Source: Euprymna scolopes (taxonomy: Eukaryota; Mollusca; Cephalopoda; Sepiida; Sepiolidae). From it: a DNA stretch of 25,706 nucleotides. The notes under the pieces are model-generated. The model saw nothing but the letters and a program-made list of their open reading frames with translations, made no database searches and was not told where the DNA came from. This document shows, piece by piece, positions 1-9,304 of the stretch (within the stretch, counting starts at the first letter, position 1; the number at the start of each line of letters is the position of its first letter). The DNA is taken from the NCBI GenBank assembly GCA_024364805.1, contig CM044513.1:28829119-28854824 (forward strand), written 5' to 3'. A program made the translations under genes and the position numbers.

Positions 1-174
1 ATATATTCGAGAACATTTTTCTCTTCAAAGTAAATAATGCTTTAAATATGTGTTTGAAATATATTCGAGAACATTTTTCTCTTCAAAGTAAATAATGCAT
101 TAAATATGTTTTTTTAATATATTGGAGAACATTTTTCTCTTCAAAGTAAATAATGCATTAAATATATTTGTTTC
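1..174. repeat. 58-bp tandem repeat, three copies
   Basis: Three head-to-tail copies start at 1, 59 and 117, giving a 58-bp period. The shared core is a run reading GAGAACATTTTTCTCTTCAA followed by AGTAAATAATGC. Copies differ by a few bases, mostly in the AT-rich end of the unit. The array starts at the window edge, so it probably continues upstream. The unit is AT-rich and shows no coding potential. It could be a satellite or a small local minisatellite. Confidence 0.9.
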
Positions 175-691
175 TGATGTTATTTTTACATATTTTAATT
201 TTTAATAATGACTTTCTAGAAACTTTAACACCGTTAAAGACATCTGATCGAAGTTGCTGAAACCAAATATGCAGCTAGTTTTGCTTTTAGATCAAGAGTT
301 AAATCGTGATGTAGCGACACCCATACAGACAATGTTGTTATATATGTTATATATAGAAGCAGCCAGATATACTGCATTTTGCTATTATATTGTATTTAAT
401 ACGAAACAAAGTAAGCTATTGATATGTAAAAATGGTTTTGAAACAAGTCTTGTGATGATCGCCTAGTAATATTAAGGGATAAAGTAATAGGTTCGGGCGG
501 GTGAAAAACTGCACCATAAAAATATAGTTTCGTTAAAGTAAACTTTTTATACTTATTTTATCGTTGAATCTGATCATTTGTTTTCAAATGAAAGGTGAAT
601 GTCAAATAGGTTTTAAATAAATACCCAGAATATTAAACACTCAATAACTCGTAAACAAAAACAGCAAGGACACATAATTTATATTAAAACC
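175..691. other. AT-rich unassigned DNA
   Basis: Nothing recognisable. A 70-codon open frame at 254-466 has no motif, no clear start context and ordinary AT-rich composition, so it is not called as a gene. Confidence 0.5.
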
Positions 692-900
692 ATTAGAATG
701 ACATGCTCCACTTAATTAGCATAGTTAAATCATTTATAACGCTTTTTATGTCGCGTTTTTCTTCTATAAAATATAACTTCTCGACCCGTTGCGTCCACCA
801 TTAAAAGTCCAGTGTCGAGAAGGCAAATTTTATAGAAGAAAAAATGTGACATAAAAAGTGTTATAAAATGATGTATATAAGTAATGTATTTCATTCTAAT
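692..900. repeat. Fold-back (palindromic) element, MITE-like
   Basis: The two halves are reverse complements around a loop of about 27 bases centred near 799. The inner arms (about 731-785 and 813-869) match over roughly 55 bases with few differences. The outer ends also match: ATTAGAATGA at 692-701 faces TCATTCTAAT at 891-900, with a more diverged stretch between outer and inner arms. No open frame is present. The shape fits a non-autonomous fold-back or MITE. I could not identify a clear target-site duplication, so the exact ends are uncertain. Confidence 0.7.
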
Positions 901-1848
901 ACGTGTGATATAAATTTTGTATTACCTGATTTTTTTTTAATATTAGAGCACAAGTTACACTAATGCAAACACGATCATAAAATAGGAATGCGTCACGTGA
1001 CTGTTCATGAGGTAGATTCGTTGGAATGCATTAACAGCAAGATATTTTATTTTTCTTCTATAAATTCCGAAATGCGAACTGATAATTTGGAGTGTCATCG
1101 ACTCCCTTCCCAACTAGCTCCTTTCCAATTTTAAATACTTAAGAATCCATATCAGATGACAAATAACAGCGATCAAATATTAATGGATACAGGTACTAAG
1201 TCACGTCAGTGCGATTGAAGTTTTGTTAATTCTATCAAAAAGGGTAGATCGAAAGTCGTGTCAGCCTTACTTAAAACATACATTCGAAAATCTTGCTAAG
1301 CCTATCAATATTGTAGCTCAGGACTTCTTGTTAGCCCTTCAAACATTTTGATACCAAAGTTTTCTTGGCTCTACAAAAAGTTTGGTCTGAAATTCTTGTT
1401 AGTTTCCTTCATCCCAAACAAGTCATATTGTCACTGATAGTAAGAGGCTACTGTGATAACGGTCAGATTTGTATTGAGCAACCGGTGTGGGAAGTTGGCA
1501 AGACAAAATGTGTTCATTTAAAATGTAAACTTTTTCATAATGGCATAATTAGGAAAACAGGAAGCAAGCAGGAAATTTACAAAAGCAAACGGTTTTAGTA
1601 AAGAAGTTATTAAAGTATTAAATCTTCCGACATCTAAAGACGTGTTAAAATAGTTAAGAGTTAATCATTCTTCACTTTCAAAGTAACAACTGACGGGTTT
1701 AAAGGCGTCACCCTGCCGCCAAAAATATGAACTCCAAAACTTGTTACTCTTCTGTTAAAAAATCCTATTCCAACATTCAAATCCAAAACTCCCTGAGTCG
1801 CTGAAAAATCAACCTTTTTATTCAAACCTTTAGCATTTTATTTGAATA
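901..1848. other. AT-rich unassigned DNA
   Basis: No gene or repeat recognised. It contains one TCACGTGA E-box-type palindrome at 993-1000. A 77-codon frame near 1365-1598 has no recognisable motif and is not called. Confidence 0.45.
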
Positions 1849-2011
1849 TCACGTGACAAGATTGCAAGCATATAAAGAGAAACAGCAGCAATTTTTTCTT
1901 TTCTTTTCTTTCTCAACGGACACTACAGGCTGCATAAAACAGGTTTGTACCAATTTTAAGTCATTTAATCACATATAGTGAATGGGTTGGGATGTTGCTC
2001 TTTTCTTGTAG
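1849..2011 (+). promoter_or_regulatory. Candidate promoter with short intron
   Basis: A TCACGTGAC E-box at 1849-1857 lies just upstream of a TATAAAG box at 1871-1877, followed by a pyrimidine-rich stretch where a start site could sit near 1900. A splice-donor-like CAG|GTTTGT lies at the 1942/1943 boundary. An acceptor-like CTTTTCTTGTAG ends at 2011 after a pyrimidine tract, which would give a 69-base intron. The downstream frame (2085-2267, 60 codons) resembles no family I know. All parts are short motifs that arise by chance in AT-rich DNA, so this is a low-confidence candidate. Confidence 0.2.
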
Positions 2012-2731
2012 GTCGGGGATATTTGCGTTAAGGGAGTATAAGTGCAGTTAGTTCATCATAGCACATGTATTTATAAAACAAGGGATGCAACTCTGCTGCA
2101 TTGTAACAGGGGCTGGTGCTTGGCGGAACCGGTTAGGTAAGAAATTCGTTTTTGCACTCTGTCCCATAGGAGAAGAAGCTAGTGGTTGTTGCATCAATCT
2201 AAATGTGATAATCCTAACTCCATGCACTGGTGAATGGTTGTTTTATGAAGATATAGCATACGTGTGAGAAGTTGTTTTTTTTTAGCCCAGAGAGAGACTA
2301 CTTTCTTTGTGGTAGCCTTGATAGCATATCTTATATACTTAATTCACTTTTTCTGATAATGTCAGACCTAGGAGTTTAGATGTTATACATTGGGAAAGGG
2401 TGATATTGGTCATGACAATCTGTGATTCGAAAGTTTCATATCGTTGTTAAAAAAGCTTAGTCTTGGTAGCATTTAATGCAACTATCTGTTTTTTGGTTAC
2501 ATTCTGCTACGGACCGGAACACATTTTACAAGAATTGCTTTGCATTTGTGGCAATTCGATTTACTCTTTTGCTGCGAATAGAAATTGGTGTTATTGGGAA
2601 CCATCGCAATTGCATCAGGGCGTAGTCTTTACTATTAGTCTATTGTTTTTCTATTGGTCTAATATTCTTATACTGTGTCACTTCTCTTTAAGCGAATAAA
2701 CTAGATTCAAAACGAGTTTTGTATTCTCGCA

Positions 2732-2732
<1 letters not shown>
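2012..2732. other. Unassigned DNA, no supported gene
   Basis: Two short frames (2085-2267, and 2463-2699 opening with TTG) show no convincing domain. The second contains an FNA tripeptide reminiscent of the LINE reverse transcriptase downstream of its catalytic motif, but nothing else aligns. No repeat is recognised. Confidence 0.4.

Positions 2733-2815
<83 letters not shown>
2733..2815. repeat. (TA)n microsatellite
   Basis: Uninterrupted TA dinucleotide array of about 83 bases. Confidence 0.98.
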
Positions 2816-2817
<2 letters not shown>

Positions 2818-3047
2818 TGTAAGAATGTAATAAAAAGAAATCAAATAAAGTGCCTGATCGTGAATGTGAGAACTAAAATACAAATATTTATTTAAAAACT
2901 ATACATTTCCCAAAGACGAACCAGCGGTTTCAATGTATTAAAACAGTGCCGTGTGTATATGTATGTAAATGTGTGTATGTGTATCTATGTGCATGTGTGT
3001 ATATGTATGTATTTATGTATATATGTTTTTTACCTTTTAATAATCCT
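2816..3047. repeat. AT-rich DNA with GT/TATG-rich low-complexity stretch
   Basis: From about 2950 to 3025 the sequence alternates TGTGTATG and TATGTAT words, an old degenerate microsatellite. Nothing else is recognised. Confidence 0.6.
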
Positions 3048-3129
3048 TATTTATTATTATTATTATCATTATTATTATAATTAGTAGTAGTAGTAGTAGT
3101 AGTAGTAGTAATTATTATTATTATTATTT
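3048..3129. repeat. Compound (TTA)n-(TAG)n-(TTA)n microsatellite
   Basis: A TTA array with one TCA interruption passes into eight or nine TAG units and back into TTA units. The inner TAG block probably grew from a point change inside the TTA array. Confidence 0.95.
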
Positions 3130-3477
3130 ATCTACTTTTCATCGTTGTATCTTTATATATATAGTTTATGTGTTCGTTTTCTAACACGGTTTTCGTGTTT
3201 CCAGAGGATGTTTTCCGTACCCAAACAATTCCCTGCTAATATGTGTATATATGTTATATATTCGTATCATTTAGGTTATCCTTGAGGGGTACCAAATTGA
3301 GCTTTCGTTACATTTGAATATGTTATATAGAGTTCTTCATTTAGGGGCACTTTTTACGTTTGGGTGTATACACTATATAACATCAAAGATTCCGTGTGAT
3401 TGTCTCTAATATAAATGGTTGTGTGTTTGATTATCATAAAGGGAATCGTGTGTGTGACATGTAATTTCTGAACCTAC
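3130..3477. other. AT-rich unassigned DNA
   Basis: No gene or repeat recognised. Confidence 0.4.
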
Positions 3478-3661
3478 CTCTGCTTCTCGCTGTTGAACCA
3501 TCTGGAAATTTCTCATCCTGGAGGGAGACTTGATACCTGTTTGACGAAGTTTTATAACTCCAAGACGATGAATGTTTTTTTATAGATTTTATTTCACTTT
3601 TCCCAGAGGTCCTACAGCAGGTGTAAAGTGAAATCTGCTTGTGTGGTTCTTCTTCACACAC
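3478..3661 (-). other. Candidate exon, unrecognised, low confidence
   Basis: Read on the minus strand, an open frame starts with ATG at 3661 (MCEEEPHKQ...) and runs to a good splice-donor-like junction GCAGAG|GTAGGT at 3478/3477. The 61 codons before that junction are rich in Ser, Lys and Arg and match no family I recognise. The stretch 3660-3960 upstream is richer in G+C than its surroundings and contains GGTCAGCTGACC (3782-3793), which would suit a promoter side. Chance is a fair alternative, since open frames of this length occur randomly here. Confidence 0.2.
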
Positions 3662-3828
3662 GTCAGCGTTCGTCTCCCCCTCCCCAGTTAAGAGGGGGAG
3701 ACCACGGAAAAACGTCCGTCTTCTTCAAAGCTCAAATCAAATCTCACAGATCTAGCCAACCACGTCACACATACGTAATTTGGTCAGCTGACCTTTGGTT
3801 CTGGTAAACGTGTCTACCTCCACGTTTA

Positions 3829-3832
<4 letters not shown>

Positions 3833-3875
<43 letters not shown>
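3833..3875. repeat. (CT)n microsatellite
   Basis: About 20 CT units, followed by an ACACGCGTGTGCGCGCAC alternating purine-pyrimidine stretch. Confidence 0.97.
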
Positions 3876-3877
<2 letters not shown>

Positions 3878-4134
3878 ACGCGTGTGCGCGCACAGACACG
3901 CTCTCTGAACACTCCCCACCACCACCAATACTCCATTTTAGATTTTAGAGCGAAGACACCCCCTGTTAATCGGTGTTTATTTTTCTGTTTATTTTTCCGT
4001 TTTGTTTTCCTCTTTCCACCGACGTTGATGAGTTGTATTGGATTCTTATAACAGATGGCTGTTTCAATACAATGAAACGGCTGGTTCGTCTTTGGAATAT
4101 ATACGTATGTATCGTTTTAAATAAACATTTGTGA

Positions 4135-4187
<53 letters not shown>
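4135..4187. repeat. (TA)n microsatellite
   Basis: TA array with one TATACATA interruption near its start. Confidence 0.97.
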
Positions 4188-4188
<1 letters not shown>

Positions 4189-4766
4189 TACACTAATATG
4201 TGTAGCTTTTATGATTTAAATTAATATATGAATATCAATATTGCGATTAACAAGACTAAAATTGTGGCCTTCTGACGAAATTCTCGTTCTGTTTCTTTAA
4301 AAATTAAATACAAACAATTTTGGAAATATAGCTACGATATGATAAAAGATGGCAGAAAAAACGCATTAATTTTTTCCTCGTGGCATCTGGGTTTAAAGTG
4401 TTTTCTGGAAAAATATCTAAATAATCTATAATAAGATTTTATTTACTCTTATGTCTTCTAAAAAACTGTTTCATTTTTCCACTCTCTGTCCTTTTCAATT
4501 AAAGGAAAAAACTGTATTTTTTATGGATTTATATGGGTATCTAATGAGTTCTTTGGGAGATCTATACCATTCAGCAAAATAAGTGTAAGACATATCATAG
4601 CAGCAATAAAATGATAAGAATGGTAATATTTGGTAATATATGGGATATTTGTGGTTTTGGAATGTTTACTAACGATATGTGAGCGCATGAAAGTACATTT
4701 TTATTGATCTTGATTTAATGTGGAACTTTGGAATAACTTTATTGAATATATGCATTAAAAGAGACA
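4188..4766. other. AT-rich unassigned DNA
   Basis: No gene or recognisable repeat. Confidence 0.4.
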
Positions 4767-5095
<329 letters not shown>

Positions 5096-5234
5096 GTCTG
5101 TGCTATCGCCAGATAAATCAAGTCAAGGTAAAAATGTATATGTACGCATGCTCAGAAGATTCAGCTCTGCTAAGGTCAGCAGTGTTATGTTTTCAATTTG
5201 GATCACTTGACAGCTATTTTTACATGCTAAAAAC

Positions 5235-5342
5235 CACATCGTATGCGTGCTACATGTTTAAATACCATATATAGCATATTTCAACTCTGTAGACCAATAT
5301 TTAAAGAGGATCTTGGTAGAATTTTTCACACACACATACCGA
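5235..5342 (+). repeat. Dispersed repeat family G piece
   Basis: The strings TTTAAATACCATATATAG, CTCTGTAGACCAAT and GGATCTTGGTAG recur in the same order in the reverse complement of 25510-25610. A shorter relative sits at 13800-13900. It ends in a CACACACA stretch just before the LINE homology begins. The piece is probably the tail of an older element into which, or beside which, the LINE fragment was placed. Confidence 0.6.
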
Positions 5343-6520
5343 CAAGGTCACTTATGTATATAAACTAATCTTCTCTCTGAGAAACAGTATGGATTCATGC
5401 AATGTCGTTCTGCTGCAGATATTTTAACAATCATCTCTGAATGCATTTACCATGCACTGGATAAGTCTGGTACGGAGGGCTGCTGATGAAAATTAAATCG
5501 CACGGTATAACTGGACGTATACTAAATATAATTAGATCCTTCTTAGACAATAGGACCATCCAGGTTGTCATTGGTGTACGTACATCCAAATAGAATAACT
5601 GATGTGGGAGTACTTCAGGAGTCGATCCTTGGACCCCTATTATTCCTGATATTCATTAACGACCCCCCTGATAATATTGTGTCTGAGATGGGTATATTTG
5701 CTGATGATACAATTCTCTATAACATGCACAAGGGAAGAACGGATTTACACAAATCTAAAACAATGACAGAATCGTTAGAAAATGACATCCAGATCAGAGT
5801 GGAATCGGGCCGTAAACGGATGGTAACATTTAATGCTGCAAGATTAAACTGCTCTCCTTTAACAATAACAAGACGCCCTTCCAACCACCGATACCCATGA
5901 CAAATAACACCCTACCTGATAATTATTCCTTCAAACTCCTTGGCTTAACATTTACGGGCAATATGAACTGGAACAAAATATTGAGGATATTGCGAAGAAA
6001 GTGGGTTTCCTCTGTACTAGAAAACTACTCACACCTGATCTGGGCTGGTGCATCTACCATTAGTCTCTCCCTTTTGGATAGAGTCTAAAAAGGGGGCTTC
6101 AATCTAATAGGTTCCACTTTGTCAACTAAGATCCAATCTCTGTCCTATCGTCGCAATGTTGCATTTTTTACGAGTACTTTAATGAAATGTGCTCTGAGGA
6201 ACGTGTTACACTTGTGCCCCCTCGACGTACATATCCCCGATAAACCCATCTAGCAACAAAACTGTTGAGGTCTCTAAATGCCAGAAAGCTTTCTACTCTA
6301 ATAATTTCTTTCCTCAAACAACTAGACTTTGGAATTCCCTTTCTGCTAACTTGCTTCCCTGACTGTACTGATATGCAGAAGTTTAAATGTAACGTAAACC
6401 AACATCTTGTTAATCTTTCCTAGGTATGGTCCAAAACAGTAGCCCCTTAAGTCCAAGTGGCGATATGCCTTGTTGAAGGTGAACGTGAATAAAAATAAAT
6501 AAATAAATAAATAAATAAAG
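5343..6520 (+). mobile_element. 5'-truncated non-LTR retrotransposon (LINE), reverse transcriptase part
   Basis: Three frames together show a Jockey/CR1-type reverse transcriptase. 5373-5484 gives LSEKQYGF...SAADILTIISE, the region before catalytic motif A. 5487-5580 gives GITGRILNIIRSFL and NRTIQVV. 5604-5720 gives ILGPLLFLIFIND and the catalytic FADD motif (5697-5708). 5897-6130 gives KLLGLTF and HLIWAGAST...LLDRV. 6150-6420 gives LSYRRNVA and a C-terminal RLWN-like region. The expected motif A stretch (usually F.D.SKAFD) is absent between 5484 and 5487, so this copy carries an internal deletion as well as several frame changes and stops. A short 3' UTR with CCTTGTTGAAGG leads into an (AAAT)n tail at 6491-6519. 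ORF1 and the endonuclease are missing. It is a dead copy. Confidence 0.9.
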
Positions 6521-6614
6521 TCAAACGACATATCTTTACATATTTAATAAATGAAGTCAAACTATATTTCTTTACATATTTAATAAATGAAGTCAAACTA
6601 TATTTCTTTACAAG
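6518..6614 (+). repeat. 36-bp tandem repeat directly after the LINE tail
   Basis: AAGTCAAAC words start at 6518, 6554 and 6590, a 36-bp period with about 2.7 copies. The first unit starts at the last base of the LINE (AAAT)n tail, so the array may have grown from the insertion junction. Confidence 0.9.
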
Positions 6615-6657
6615 ATTATGTTATTAAGATTCCAAGCTTCATTCTAAGAACGAACCC

Positions 6658-6712
6658 GTGTCGCAATGGTTAGGGCGCTGATTAGAATTTTAAGTAGCAA
6701 TCTTCAGACGGC
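6658..6712 (+). repeat. Possible degenerate tRNA-derived SINE head
   Basis: GTGTCGCAATGGTTAGGGCG has the look of a tRNA 5' half with an A box (TGGTTAGGGCGC). The expected B box is not visible in the following sequence, so this may be chance or a very old fragment. Confidence 0.25.
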
Positions 6713-7077
6713 AATAACTAAGAATAATAAGCCAATTAACACTCTTAGCCGGTTATAATTGACAGAACGAGAATAATCTATCATCATGTATTAAATAAAA
6801 TGTTTAGCTCAAATTTCCATAAAGATTCCCGAGTTTTCCCTAAAGATTTTCTTGTTGGAAAAGATACACCTGACAAAAAATCAAAGATTGCATCGGTCGA
6901 AAGTTGGAGAAATTAGAACCAACATAGTTTATAATCCAAATAATCGAAACCTAGTTTAGATCGTAAGAAAGAAGGTTAAGTTAATTTTTAGCATGAAATT
7001 AACGGCCGCTATTTTTTAGCTTCTTAAAGGTTATTTCTTGATGTTGTTATAAGCAACATATAGCAAACATCGTTTTC
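6713..7077. other. AT-rich unassigned DNA
   Basis: No gene or repeat recognised. Confidence 0.4.
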
Positions 7078-7178
7078 TGTTTTCTTTTTCTTCTTTTTTT
7101 CTTTTTCTTTTTCTTTTTCTTTTTTTTCTTTTTTCTTTTTTTCTTTTTTTTTTTCATTTTCTTATTTATTTATTTATT
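7078..7178 (+). repeat. Polypyrimidine (C/T) tract
   Basis: About 80 bases are almost only T with regularly spaced C (CTTTTT words), ending in TTTATTTATTTATT. Confidence 0.95.
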
Positions 7179-7214
7179 GCCTCGTTTAGTTTCGGAATTA
7201 AATGACAAATTCCT

Positions 7215-7412
7215 TTCTTGAGTGTGTCAGTACGACGACGTCGCCGTCGACCTAACAAACTGATAGACCATTCATATGACGTCACCAGTCAAAGTCACCT
7301 TCATAATCGGACACTTTCGACCGTCACAAGAAACCGAATTAGCCGACATTTTTGTGTTCGGCCATTGCTTTTATTGCTAACATCGATGCAAGTGACTCTT
7401 TTATGTCTATGA
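7215..7412. other. CpG-richer patch with CRE palindrome
   Basis: This patch has many CpG steps compared with its surroundings, including GACGACGTCGCCGTCG at about 7233-7250 and a full TGACGTCA (CRE-type) palindrome at 7277-7284. The 64-codon open frame here starts with an Arg run produced by the CG-rich words and ends in a Leu-rich stretch. I do not recognise it as a protein. It could be a regulatory patch or an old repeat fragment. Confidence 0.3.
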
Positions 7413-7660
7413 ACTACTAGCGAAGCAAACCGGAGTTGTTCGGGATTAATAAGTTCAAATTTTTATCACATATTTAAACCGTTTCTTCATGTTATCCTTT
7501 TTCATCACACAAACACTAAAAACAAAAAATAAATGAAAAAAAAATAATTTGTTTATCAAGCAAACTTATCAAAATAGTAAAAGCTTCACTAGGTTAAGAG
7601 GAGCAGTTCATAAATTGAATTTAAAAAATGAGAAATAAAAGTTACGTAGAACTTTATTAA
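7413..7660. other. AT-rich unassigned DNA
   Basis: No gene or repeat recognised. Confidence 0.4.
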
Positions 7661-7770
7661 ATCATCAGGTCAATAAGGATGGAAATGAGAGGAAAAGAGC
7701 CTCTTTAGGCCATAGCATTTCAAAGCTAAATGCTTTTCATCAGATAAGGAGAAAAACCGGCATTATAACA
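7661..7770 (-). other. Hammerhead-like core motif, candidate
   Basis: On the minus strand 7743-7718 reads CTGATGA, then AAAGC-ATTTA-GCTTT, then GAAA. This is the conserved hammerhead ribozyme core arrangement with a 5-bp stem II closed by a 5-base loop. Downstream, GGCCTAAAGAGGC can form part of a stem III-like hairpin. A convincing stem I between the flanks is not visible, and an alternative simple hairpin (AGCATTT / AAATGCT) uses the same bases. It may be a degenerate hammerhead, such as those known in Penelope-like elements, or a coincidence. Confidence 0.25.
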
Positions 7771-7845
7771 CTGTATGGGTTCACAAAGATAAAATCGGCC
7801 TGAAAACATTTAGATGAGAAATGAAAAATCAAAAAAAAAAAATAA

Positions 7846-8045
7846 TGGAGTGGGTGAATTAATGGGGATTTATTAAAGAGGGTGGGGGTGAGAAACGAAA
7901 AATGTTAGGTAAAGAAAAGTAGAACAACAGGGAGTAGAAGAGAAGAAGATGAAAGGGGAAGTAAAAAAGAGGAACATATAAAATAGAGGGAAAAAGAGAA
8001 AAAGAATAATTTAAGTAGAAAAAGGATAAAAAAAAAATTGAAACA
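7846..8045 (+). repeat. Purine-rich strand-asymmetric block
   Basis: About 200 bases are dominated by A and G on the plus strand (GAAGAGAAGAAGATGAAAGG type words) without a fixed period. It has no open frame of note. Confidence 0.8.
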
Positions 8046-8078
8046 GGAAAACCCCAACCAAAGTTCTAGGAAAAGTAA

Positions 8079-8240
8079 TTCAGCTGTGATGACAATAGTC
8101 CAATAAAAGTTGATTCAAAAATAAACTCCAAAGCAAAGAATTTTCTCTAAGGTAATCCTTAATAAAAATCCAGGTGGATCGACAGTAATTCAATAGGAAT
8201 CGGTTTTAAAATCAAATCCAATGAAAGGAATCTAAGGTAA
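8079..8240 (+). repeat. Diverged direct duplication of about 80-90 bp
   Basis: 8081-8155 and 8171-8240 share, in order, a GA(T/C)GACA-type start, a TCCAATAAAAGTTGATT / TTCAATAGGAATCGGTT pair, AATAAACTCCAAAGCAAAG / AATCAAATCCAATGAAAGG and CTAAGGTAA. They look like two old copies of one unit. Confidence 0.5.
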
Positions 8241-8246
8241 GAACTT

Positions 8247-8282
8247 CCAGAAAATTGGAAGAGAAATTGCAATTACCTTTTT

Positions 8283-8351
<69 letters not shown>

Positions 8352-8393
8352 GCTATTTTAAAAGGTAATTGCAACTTTTCTTCCAATTTTCGG
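8247..8393. repeat. (TTA)n array framed by an inverted repeat
   Basis: The left arm 8247-8283 (CCAGAAAATTGGAAG ... TTGCAATTACCTTTTT) is the reverse complement of the right arm 8358-8393 (AAAAGGTAATTGCAAC ... TTCCAATTTTCGG) with about four differences. Between them lies a (TTA)n array at 8285-8350. The whole can fold as a hairpin with the microsatellite in the loop. Confidence 0.85.
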
Positions 8394-8624
8394 ATTTTGT
8401 AATCATGCCCAAATGCATTTTATTTTCGTTTGGTGGATTGATAGTTGCCATTTCTTCTGATGAGTTAAGGACAAAATAGATTCATTGATTGATAAAATAA
8501 TTACATGAATGCTTTTGCGCTACGAAACAGTTGTCGTCAAGAATTGTAAATGTCAACGTAATTAAAGGAATAAATTGTAAGATGGTCAACATCATGAAAT
8601 TTGGAATATAGACTTTTGTCATTT

Positions 8625-8628
<4 letters not shown>

Positions 8629-8668
<40 letters not shown>
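8629..8668. repeat. (TA)n microsatellite
   Basis: Pure TA array of about 40 bases. Confidence 0.97.
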
Positions 8669-8670
<2 letters not shown>

Positions 8671-8921
8671 GTTTGTCTATTTGTTCCACTTTTTCTTTGA
8701 AATTATTACACTGACCTGGCTGAAATGCTGTACCTTTTTACGGTAAGGTATAGCGAACTAAGTGTTATGGTATCTGTTGGATGATTAATGGAGATTAATA
8801 AGGATTAGTATTTAATGCAAAATTAGCACAAATGTAACAATATTCAACCATAAATTTGGTACAAAGCATTCATTCTAAGTCAACGGACTATAACTTTGGG
8901 TGGGCTTTACCGGCTAAAATG

Positions 8922-8925
<4 letters not shown>

Positions 8926-9011
<86 letters not shown>
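8926..9011. repeat. (TA)n microsatellite at a SINE 3' end
   Basis: Pure TA array of about 86 bases. It lies where the minus-strand SINE body at 9012-9172 ends. Confidence 0.97.
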
Positions 9012-9014
<3 letters not shown>

Positions 9015-9172
9015 CAATAAATATTAATATTTTCATACCTACAGACACTAGTGTTTCATGTTTAAGCAATTATCAGTGCAGGAAATGATAAATACCAGCA
9101 GGTCACGAAACTCGAACCCAATCAACCTTGGTTTGCAGACTAGCGGTCTTCCACTCTACCACTATGAATTAT
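9012..9172 (-). repeat. tRNA-derived SINE with (TA)n tail
   Basis: On the minus strand it starts with a tRNA-like head: A box TAGTGGTAGAGTGG (near 9163-9150) and B box GGGTTCGAGTTTC (near 9119-9107), with a CTGCAAA anticodon-loop-like string between them. The body continues with TGATAATTGCTTAAACATG and AAACACTAGTGTCTGTAG and then runs into the (TA)n array at 8926-9011. This order is that of a SINE transcribed by RNA polymerase III. Stems of the tRNA are degenerate, so it is not a functional tRNA. Confidence 0.7.
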
Positions 9173-9304
9173 CTTTTAAATAAAAATAATTCAGTTATTT
9201 ACAAAAGCCATGTAAACTGGTTTGTCATAATTACAAACCGCGATGAAAGTATTCTAACAGACAAGAAGTTTGTTAATAATGTACGCAGCATATATATATA
9301 TATA

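Noticed and set aside
2463-2699. Possible LINE reverse transcriptase remnant (FNA motif)
   Set aside because: Only three residues match and nothing around them aligns with the two LINE copies in the window. The frame also lacks an ATG.
3048-3129. CRISPR-like spaced repeats
   Set aside because: It is a simple compound microsatellite without spacers, in a eukaryotic context.
7218-7412. Arg-rich open frame
   Set aside because: The Arg run comes from CGACG words and the rest has no domain. The DNA motif itself is reported instead.
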